Assembly (NCBI GenBank): GCA_016935615.1
Contig: JAFGQO010000103.1
Span: 1 to 52,376, forward strand
Length of the DNA: 52,376 nt
Source of the DNA: Bacteroidales bacterium
Lineage (GTDB): Bacteria > Bacteroidota > Bacteroidia > Bacteroidales > UBA10428
Reading direction: 5' to 3'
Of the stretch, positions 1-5,673 are shown piece after piece; the stretch's first letter is position 1; the number at the start of each line of letters is the position of its first letter. The notes under the pieces are model-generated. The model was given only the letters and a program-made list of their open reading frames with translations. It was not told where the DNA came from and did not search any database. The translations under genes were made by a program, and so were the position numbers.

Positions 1-110
1 CTAAAATAGTATGATTAAAAAATGCCACAAAGTCACCAAAACACAAAGAACTCACTAAAAAGCTTTTTTAAATAATTGATACTTAAGTTTTTTTATTTCG
101 AACTCACGTT
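1..110. repeat. MITE-like interspersed repeat, copy 1 (right part only)
   Basis: This is the right-hand part of the element that is complete at 33106-33312. It matches that copy almost base for base from the AGTATGATTAAAAAATGCC segment to the terminal TTTCGAACTCACGTT. The left half is missing because the window starts inside it. The first 57 bases also match the last 57 bases of the window with one difference, so both ends of the contig stop in copies of one repeat. Confidence 0.85.
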
Positions 111-761
111 AAAACCTCATTTTAAATTCCGGTTATGCTCAGACCGCTTTTTTATATTTGTAGTATTTACTACCTGTTATTGTCTCCCTGATCACACCGG
201 CTTATTTTATTGGCTGGTTCAAGCATCTGCCCGGACTCCTATTTATAACACCTGATTTGTATGGCGTGACTGTAATCGACTAAAATCTACAGGATTAGAA
301 CTTGTTATCAGAGACCTTTTAAGCCCCTTGTTAGGCTTGGCCTGAGACTACGTCTTTTTCTTATGAATTAACAAATTAACAACCATTAACAAGAAAAGAA
401 ATGGAACTATGTACTTTAACGAACAATAGCCTCCGTAATTTTTATATCGAATAATGAAAGAAATATAAAAGAAAAACATAAGTTTAGCACCGCATCCCAC
501 AGCCATCCCTTCGCCGCTAAACATATGTTTTTCTTTTATAGTTTGAAACAAATTAATAAAAAGTTTGATTAAATATATAGTTACAATAACCTATGATAGA
601 CGTAAAAAATTAATTATGGTAAACACAATTATTAAACAAAATAAAGGAGGTGTTATTATAAGAATTTAAATTAAAGAAATCATTTAAAAAGAGTTATTTT
701 TTCTTTTTATAATTTATTTTCGATATTTAAAAAATTTAATCATACGTTTAACTTAAAACTA
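111..761. other. AT-rich gene-free stretch upstream of the GH16 gene
   Basis: I see no convincing gene in these 650 bases. The right half is extremely AT-rich. GTTAGGC at 330-336 fits the integron R-box consensus GTTRRRY, but I found no complementary GCCTAAC farther right, so it may be chance. AAGGAGGTG at 644-652 resembles a Shine-Dalgarno sequence but is followed by no start codon. TACGTTTA at 743-750, just before the GH16 start, is one base off the Bacteroidota -7 element TAnnTTTG. Confidence 0.5.
348..551 (-). CDS. Possible small membrane protein, doubtful
   Basis: This open frame of 67 codons on the minus strand has hydrophobic stretches at about residues 23-33 and 46-61 and a lysine-rich C-terminus, so a small membrane peptide is possible. 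I recognise no family. It is isolated in an AT-rich intergenic region, points away from the GH16 gene, and ends close to the GTTAGGC box at 330-336. Its central stretch (about 490-525) is GC-richer than its surroundings and weakly palindromic (TTTAGC...GCTAAA), which suggests a repeat rather than a gene. It is listed only so that the frame is not lost. Confidence 0.2.
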   Translation of the reverse strand: MFQTIKEKHMFSGEGMAVGCGAKLMFFFYISFIIRYKNYGGYCSLKYIVPFLFLLMVVNLLIHKKKT

Positions 762-2243
762 ATGAAAATGAAAAAAACTTTTGCAATTTTCTTTTTGGTT
801 GTTTGTGCCTTAAGTATTAAATGCCAAACTCCGAACAAATCTCCGACAAGATGGACTAAAATTAATTCGCTTTCGGATGATTTTAATAATAGTACTTTAA
901 ATACTAGTTTATGGGAAAGTGATAATTCAAGTGATAATACTTGTGTAACATCCTTCTCTTCTAATAATGTTTACTTTGAGACTTCAGCATTTACAAGTGA
1001 TAAAGTTATGAAAATTAAGACAAAGAAGCTTGCTAGTTCAATTGTAAAAGCCTGTAATGGGAATGATGTGACCTTTAATCTTGAATCAGGATTAATTAGA
1101 TCAAAAGAGTTATACCAATATGGATATTATGAAATAAATGCAAAAATACCAAACACAACACATAGTGTTGGCTCATCTTTTTGGTTATGGTATTCTGATT
1201 TTTGTCATACTGATGAAACGATATATTTAGAAATTGATATTTTTGAAAATCTTTCTAATTTTCCAAACAATCATGTTTCACACATTCATAAAGGATGTTG
1301 CGGTTGTGATGAATATTCTTACGATTACAATTTTCAAACTTGCCCAGGTTATAGGTGTAGTTGTGTTGGTGAAGAAAATTCAAATTTAGGATATGATCAA
1401 TCATTAGGTTTTCATAAATATGGTTTGGATTGGCAACAAAATTATATTGATTTTTATGTGGATGATAAACTTATATACCATGTAGCATCTTTACCAAGGC
1501 ATAATACACAGTGCCCAACATCTACTACGAGTAGTATTAGTGTTAATGAATTAGACTACTTACCACTTCGTGTTATTTTAGATGGTGTTGTTCGGTCATA
1601 TGAACATTATCATAGCTCTACGGATTGTGACTACAATGAAATAAGTTATCCTACTACTTCAGGTGATATTTTTGAAGTAGATTATTTTCATTATTATAAA
1701 AGAAATCCTGAAATTATTGATGTAAAAACTGATTTTTCAACGTATCAAACTGAAATAACATTTTCAAGTGGAATAAAAGATGACGAATATTCTCATAGTA
1801 TAATACCGTCTGGCTCATCAACAATATATCTTTATAATGATAAAGCAAAAATTAGTTTTAATTCAAGTTCTGTTACTCATATAACAGTAAATGCAACACA
1901 AAAAACACCACAACAATGGTATAATACTAACTACGAATGCAAAAATTGCACTACAGGTAATATGTATAATTGTCCTTCAATTACTATTAAAGATACTCCA
2001 AATTTTAATACTGTTATTTCTACCTCAGATTTTGATATTCAGTACTCTAGCAATTTATATCTAAATAGTTATAATACAAATACTGTATATATTGCAAATA
2101 CGATTACTACTCCTTATTATCAAGATTCAGCTATAATTAGTAATGCAGATATAATTTTTAATGTTAAGGATTATGTGTATTTTAATTATGGCTTTGAGGT
2201 ACAATTAGGAGCATCATTATATGTAAATCCAATTAATAATTAA
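762..2243 (+). CDS. Secreted GH16-like endo-glucanase/laminarinase-type protein
   Basis: This is a predicted secreted glycoside hydrolase of the GH16 (concanavalin-like) fold, a family that cuts beta-1,3/1,4-glucans or galactans. An N-terminal signal peptide ends near residue 21. The domain spans about residues 31-310. It carries the family catalytic signature ExDxxE as E157, D159 and E162 (LEIDIFE), followed by the usual tryptophan/aspartate-rich strand GLDWQQNYIDFYVDD. A cysteine cluster at about 179-200 (CCGCDEY...CPGYRCSC) may be disulfide-bonded and is unusual for the family. The last 180 residues form an unassigned beta-rich region without a T9SS tail. The gene is strongly AT-rich and lies 15 bp upstream of an S74/T9SS protein, probably in one operon. 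The exact substrate cannot be read from the sequence. Confidence 0.75.
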   Translation: MKMKKTFAIFFLVVCALSIKCQTPNKSPTRWTKINSLSDDFNNSTLNTSLWESDNSSDNTCVTSFSSNNVYFETSAFTSDKVMKIKTKKLASSIVKACNGNDVTFNLESGLIRSKELYQYGYYEINAKIPNTTHSVGSSFWLWYSDFCHTDETIYLEIDIFENLSNFPNNHVSHIHKGCCGCDEYSYDYNFQTCPGYRCSCVGEENSNLGYDQSLGFHKYGLDWQQNYIDFYVDDKLIYHVASLPRHNTQCPTSTTSSISVNELDYLPLRVILDGVVRSYEHYHSSTDCDYNEISYPTTSGDIFEVDYFHYYKRNPEIIDVKTDFSTYQTEITFSSGIKDDEYSHSIIPSGSSTIYLYNDKAKISFNSSSVTHITVNATQKTPQQWYNTNYECKNCTTGNMYNCPSITIKDTPNFNTVISTSDFDIQYSSNLYLNSYNTNTVYIANTITTPYYQDSAIISNADIIFNVKDYVYFNYGFEVQLGASLYVNPINN

Positions 2244-2258
2244 TTAAAACTACAAAAT

Positions 2259-3227
2259 ATGAAAACAATAAATATTATCTTCTTAATTTCATTATTACTT
2301 ATCTCTAACAAAATGTTATCACAATTAAAAATCCAAAGTAATGGAAATGTCAGTATAGGTACATCAACTTCAACGAGCAATCAATTATATGTAAAAGGTT
2401 ACAATCAAGGCACGTTTTACTCAGAAGGTTACTATCTTGCTACTTATGGTGAAAATATTCATGCAAGAGTTAATGGAAGCTCATCAACATACAGAAACTA
2501 CACAAGATGTTTTGTTGTTGATAATAACGGTTCTTATAAATTCTATGTTTATGGTGATGGGACAGCTTATACAAAAGGAGTACTAGTGACTTCAGACTCT
2601 AGTCAAAAAAGGGATATTACTACAATAGAAAATGCTTTAGATAAAGTAATGAATTTAAGGGGCGTTTCTTTCAATTTCAATGATAATCATGAAGAAATCA
2701 ACGAAAATTATTTAAAGTCAAGTGCTGTAAATATGAATTCTAATTTAATTCATCAAATCGCTAAAGAAGCACAAAGAAAAGATATAGGAGTTATTGCCCA
2801 AGAGGTTGAAACAGTAGTTCCAGAAGTAGTACGAACTATGGAGGATGGAACAAAAGCAGTTGCATATCATGAGTTAATAGGATTACTTATTGAAGCGATG
2901 AAAGAACAACAAACGCAAATTAATGTATTAAAGAATGAATTAGATGAGCAAAAGATATTATTAACTAATAGTTATTCACTCAAAGCATATCCAAATCCTA
3001 CAACATCAGAGGCTATTATTAATTTTAAATTGCCAAATCAAACAAGGTCAGCTTCAATAAATATTTATAATTCAGAGGGATTTTTAGTAAAAACAATTAA
3101 AATTAATGCAAAAGAAAACAATGAATTAGTATTAAATACAGAGCAACTTAGTAGTGGGTTATATACTTATTCTTTAGTTGCTGACGGTAAAATTATAGGT
3201 ACTGAAAAGTTAATTATTGTTAAATAG
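2259..3227 (+). CDS. Secreted protein with S74 intramolecular chaperone domain and T9SS tail
   Basis: A signal peptide (about residues 1-21) is followed by a short beta-rich passenger (22-110). Next comes a peptidase S74 / endosialidase-type intramolecular chaperone (about 111-230), which trimerises and cuts itself off phage tail fibres. The catalytic dyad spacing is intact: S112 and K117 in SDSSQK, matching Ser-x4-Lys of the family, and the typical IGVIAQEVETVVPEVV segment follows. A helical coiled-coil stretch (208-233) leads into a T9SS sorting domain (about 240-322) starting at the YPNPT motif. Self-cleavage at S112 would separate the passenger from the chaperone plus sorting domain, an odd arrangement for a T9SS cargo. 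The gene is AT-rich like its upstream partner, the GH16-like gene. Confidence 0.8.
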   Translation: MKTINIIFLISLLLISNKMLSQLKIQSNGNVSIGTSTSTSNQLYVKGYNQGTFYSEGYYLATYGENIHARVNGSSSTYRNYTRCFVVDNNGSYKFYVYGDGTAYTKGVLVTSDSSQKRDITTIENALDKVMNLRGVSFNFNDNHEEINENYLKSSAVNMNSNLIHQIAKEAQRKDIGVIAQEVETVVPEVVRTMEDGTKAVAYHELIGLLIEAMKEQQTQINVLKNELDEQKILLTNSYSLKAYPNPTTSEAIINFKLPNQTRSASINIYNSEGFLVKTIKINAKENNELVLNTEQLSSGLYTYSLVADGKIIGTEKLIIVK

Positions 3228-3734
3228 CATTATTATTAATTAATTAAAGATGTTTGACAATTTATTATTTATTAATATCAAAAATAGTTATGGAAGAATA
3301 TATTTTTATAAGTTGGACCTATATTTTTAATAGTTGGGAATTCATTTGAAACAATAAGGACAAGATTTTAAAAACTGGGGAGAAGTGCAGAAAAATCATC
3401 TCACGGCATCACTGCCCTGAAAAGCTCTTTTAGCATTTGCGCAAACCCAACGCACAAACCAAAAATACTAAAAGAGCATTCCAATCCTTCAGCGCCCCAC
3501 ATCTTGTTTAATAATATAACTTTACAGGCATGATTACGGGGGCTACAGTAACTAGTGCAGTATAAAAAATTGGGCAGAAGGTGGTATATTTAAGGTCAAA
3601 ACATTTAATCAACGGTTTATCGGTCTGATAAGTATGGAGCTTCGAAATCGCCTACTTTTCATATACTGGACCGTTAGGGTTAATATAAAAATGACGCAAC
3701 CTTATGTAAGAGACAAACATCCTTATAATAAAAA
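3228..3734. other. Intergenic region before the first cassette-like unit
   Basis: No gene is seen. The region holds the large inverted repeat at 3424-3477. Its right part ends with GTTAGGG at 3673-3679, the left boundary of the first cassette-like unit. The segment 3607-3679 is partly palindromic (GGTCTGATA...TATACTGGACC) and may be a degenerate recombination site. Confidence 0.5.
3424..3477. repeat. Large inverted repeat with GCGCAAACC/GCACAAACC loop
   Basis: Arms at 3424-3438 and 3463-3477 match in 14 of 15 positions (GCTCTTTTAGCATTT against AAATACTAAAAGAGC). The 24-base loop contains two near-identical units, GCGCAAACCCAAC and GCACAAACC. Neither arm is followed by a T-run, so it does not look like a simple terminator. 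The loop includes ACCCAAC, which fits the integron box consensus RYYYAAC, but no exact partner is seen. Confidence 0.6.
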
Positions 3735-4593
3735 TTAAAAATCACGAAAAATATAATTTTGACTATTTGTATTAGTCTGTTTCTCTTTAGTTGTAATGAG
3801 GACGACCTAATAAATCCTCAAAAAAATTCAGACGCTCTATTAAAATCCAAAACCCTTTATTATTCTTTAACGCAGACTACCACTCCTTTAATTACCGAAT
3901 ATCAATATGACTCTTCTGGTAACTTAATAAAAGAATCAGATTTTGAAGGAGAGGACAAACATCTTGCGAGATACTTTGCATTTGAGTATAACGACAATCG
4001 TCAAGTGATTTTAAAAAACTATTTTTCAGAAGATTTTGAAAATAATGACTACAGAATTATTGTAAAATATGAGTATGATTATTCTGGAGAACAATTAAAT
4101 TCAATGAATAAATACAGAAAAAAGGCAAACACTGAAAATGAATTTTACATACATGAGACCCATTCATATAATTATGGTTCGGGTAGATTATTAGAAGAAA
4201 ATATAGATTACGAAGAAACAGGAAGCCAAACAAAATATGAATATCAATACGATGATAGAGGTAACATAACTAAAAGAACGGAATACTTATTTTACTCCGA
4301 TGACATTTTTGATTACAGGTGGAAATATGATGAGAATAATAATAAAATTGAAGAAAAGAGATATTGCAATAATGAAGAGCAAGTAAAAATAATATTTGAT
4401 TATTCTGGGACACAATTGGATAAAGAATCAACTATCAATGATGGTAATATTGTTAGAGAAATCACTTATTTATATGATGACAATGGAAATCTGATTCAAG
4501 AAAAGAAAGTAGTAAAAAATCCGTTGAGTAATGAAATGCCTGAGCTAATCATTTATGAGTATTATTAACCGAAGATAAAATACTAACCCTAAC
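3673..4593 (+). mobile_element. Integron-cassette-like unit 1 (YD-repeat lipoprotein)
   Basis: The unit starts with GTTAGGGTTA (3673-3682) and ends with its exact complement TAACCCTAAC (4584-4593). In integron cassettes the left edge (second half of the preceding attC) and the right edge (first half of the cassette's own attC) derive from one circular junction and are therefore complementary, as here. The single gene inside runs left to right with the site behind its 3' end, the standard cassette layout. No integrase gene is present. An inverted-repeat-bounded element of another kind cannot be excluded. Confidence 0.5.
3759..4568 (+). CDS. Lipoprotein with YD/RHS-like repeats, start codon apparently lost
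   Basis: The frame encodes a lipoprotein: a hydrophobic segment ends in the lipobox LFLFSC, followed by NEDD and then repeated YxYDxxGNxxxE-type units (about residues 45-265) typical of RHS/YD-repeat extracellular proteins. The only standard start in the open frame is TTG at 3759, which gives a signal segment of 11 residues without positive charge. The frame continues upstream to a stop at 3729. Reading from TTA at 3735 gives a normal lipoprotein leader, (L)KITKNIILTICISLFLFSC, so the native start seems to have been an ATG at or near 3735 that is now mutated. It is the sole gene of cassette-like unit 1. The ligand or role is unknown. Confidence 0.65.
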   Translation: MTICISLFLFSCNEDDLINPQKNSDALLKSKTLYYSLTQTTTPLITEYQYDSSGNLIKESDFEGEDKHLARYFAFEYNDNRQVILKNYFSEDFENNDYRIIVKYEYDYSGEQLNSMNKYRKKANTENEFYIHETHSYNYGSGRLLEENIDYEETGSQTKYEYQYDDRGNITKRTEYLFYSDDIFDYRWKYDENNNKIEEKRYCNNEEQVKIIFDYSGTQLDKESTINDGNIVREITYLYDDNGNLIQEKKVVKNPLSNEMPELIIYEYY

Positions 4594-4718
4594 ATTTTAT
4601 ATAAGTAATGGCAGGCAAAGTGCTAAATATCAAGGTTTATATCCCGCTCAAACTGCGTAGCGGTTTGACAGGAAACTACCACGCAATCTGCCACTACTCA
4701 TACAATTTATCGTTATGG
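4587..4718 (+). other. attC-like recombination site between the two cassette-like units
   Basis: The site begins with box CCCTAAC (4587-4593) and ends with GTTATGG (4712-4718), which are complementary in 6 of 7 positions. Inside them, arms 4597-4614 and 4688-4705 pair over 18 positions: 15 Watson-Crick pairs plus three A/C mismatches. On the bottom strand those mismatches become T-G wobbles, so the bottom strand folds without interruption. attC sites are recombined as folded bottom strands. The apex contains a further imperfect hairpin around GCTCAAACTGCGTAGCGGTTTGAC. The length of 132 bp is in the normal attC range. Confidence 0.55.
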
Positions 4719-4780
4719 CCAAGCGGGGCTGAGTGCATGGAAGATGCTTATCCAATGAGATAAAACATTATATTTGCTTT

Positions 4781-5101
4781 ATGATCCATAAAGAACAAAT
4801 ATTACAAAAGATCATTAGAGTAGTTAATGATAACGATCCTGATTCGGAAGTTTATTTATATGGATCTCAGGCAAGAGGTGATCCAAAGCGACTTTCGGAC
4901 TGGGATTTATTAATATTGCTTGACCGAGGACAGATTCCTTTTGAGGTTGAGACTAAATTTATGGACGAACTTTACGAAGTAGAACTTGAAACTGGTGAAA
5001 TAATATCGCCATTAATATATTCCAAGAATGATTGGATAAGTAATCATTCTATTACACCTCTTTACGAAAACATCCAAAAAGAAGGAGTTCGGATAAAATG
5101 A
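4781..5101 (+). CDS. MNT-type minimal nucleotidyltransferase (antitoxin of MNT/HEPN pair)
   Basis: This is a minimal nucleotidyltransferase with the polymerase-beta-type motif GSQARGDPKRLSDWD: Gly28-Ser29 and the metal-binding aspartates Asp40 and Asp42, counted from the ATG at 4781. In characterised HEPN/MNT modules the MNT protein adenylylates and silences the HEPN ribonuclease. I chose the ATG at 4781, giving 106 codons. The open frame extends to an ATG at 4733, but that adds a tail uncharacteristic of the family and begins only 13 bases after the cassette boundary. It overlaps the HEPN gene by four bases (ATGA), implying coupled translation. The third catalytic acidic residue is not certain. 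Confidence 0.85.
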   Translation: MIHKEQILQKIIRVVNDNDPDSEVYLYGSQARGDPKRLSDWDLLILLDRGQIPFEVETKFMDELYEVELETGEIISPLIYSKNDWISNHSITPLYENIQKEGVRIK

Positions 5102-5451
5102 AAGGCACAAAAAAAGATTTGATAAAATATAGACTTTTACGTGCCAGAGATACATTGGATGATGCTCATATTCTTGCGGAAAAAAATAAATGGAATTCAG
5201 CTATTAACAGGCTATATTATGCAAGCTACTATGCAGTAATGGCTTTGCTACTTGATTCTGATTTTAAGCCGACGACTCATAATGGTGCCAAATCTAATTT
5301 CTCCGAGTATTTTATTTCTACAGGTAAGATTTCAAAAGACCTAGGTAAAATATATTCTCAACTTTTCACTTGGAGACAAAAAGGTGATTATGATGACTTG
5401 TTTGACTTTGATAAGGAGAAGGTCATGCCATATTTTGAACCAGTAGAGTAA
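5098..5451 (+). CDS. HEPN-domain protein (toxin of MNT/HEPN pair)
   Basis: This all-helical HEPN protein of 117 residues is the partner of the MNT gene that it overlaps by ATGA at 5098-5101. It shows the HEPN core NRLYYASYYAVMALL (residues 38-51), the downstream THNGAKSNF segment (60-68), and the conserved RQKGDYDD near the C-terminus (93-100), whose tyrosine region is where related toxins are modified. The compact RxxxxH ribonuclease motif of the HepT group is not present as a contiguous motif, so this is the PF05168-like HEPN subgroup, and toxic RNase activity is inferred from the pairing only. The gene sits inside cassette-like unit 2, 42 bp before the right boundary. Confidence 0.85.
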   Translation: MKGTKKDLIKYRLLRARDTLDDAHILAEKNKWNSAINRLYYASYYAVMALLLDSDFKPTTHNGAKSNFSEYFISTGKISKDLGKIYSQLFTWRQKGDYDDLFDFDKEKVMPYFEPVE

Positions 5452-5595
5452 CTTATTGAAACGATTGAAAGTCTTTTGGTAAAATAACTGCCAGGCCATA
5501 ACAGGCAGTAAAGCAAATAACTATGCCGGTGGTTTACCAATGTTTAATATATTTGTTAAGTAACGATCACCGGGGACACGAACGCCTGCCTGTCA

Positions 5596-5640
5596 GCCTG
5601 CATACCAGCAGGGATTGTTTATCTTTCCTGGTATGCCGGC
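5596..5640. repeat. GC-rich extragenic palindrome
   Basis: Arms 5596-5608 (GCCTGCATACCAG) and 5628-5640 (CTGGTATGCCGGC) match in 12 of 13 positions with a 19-base loop. A CCTGCCTG unit precedes it at 5585-5592. It is GC-rich within an AT-rich stretch and belongs to the same style of palindrome as those at 12441-12497 and 45967-45987. No T-run follows, so a terminator is unlikely. Confidence 0.6.
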
Positions 5641-5673
5641 GAAAGATCAATTATTATTTTTTGAGATGACAAT

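Larger units (their letters stand above)
4712..5502 (+). mobile_element. Integron-cassette-like unit 2 (MNT/HEPN toxin-antitoxin)
   Basis: The unit is bounded by GTTATGGCC (4712-4720) and its exact complement GGCCATAAC (5494-5502). It encloses only the two-gene MNT/HEPN module, read left to right. Toxin-antitoxin modules are frequent cargo of sedentary chromosomal integrons. Behind the right box a second attC is not clearly readable: GTTAAGT at 5555-5561 fits GTTRRRY, but the sequence between does not fold well. Confidence 0.5.

Noticed and set aside
330-336. GTTAGGC as the left edge of a further integron cassette containing the GH16 and S74 genes
   Set aside because: It fits GTTRRRY, but no complementary GCCTAAC was found before 3673 and no foldable site precedes it.
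644-652. AAGGAGGTG as a Shine-Dalgarno sequence
   Set aside because: No start codon with a usable frame follows at a suitable distance, and the next gene starts 110 bp later.
5555-5561. GTTAAGT as the right end of a second complete attC site
   Set aside because: It matches the box consensus, but the 50 bases between it and GGCCATAAC do not form the required arms.
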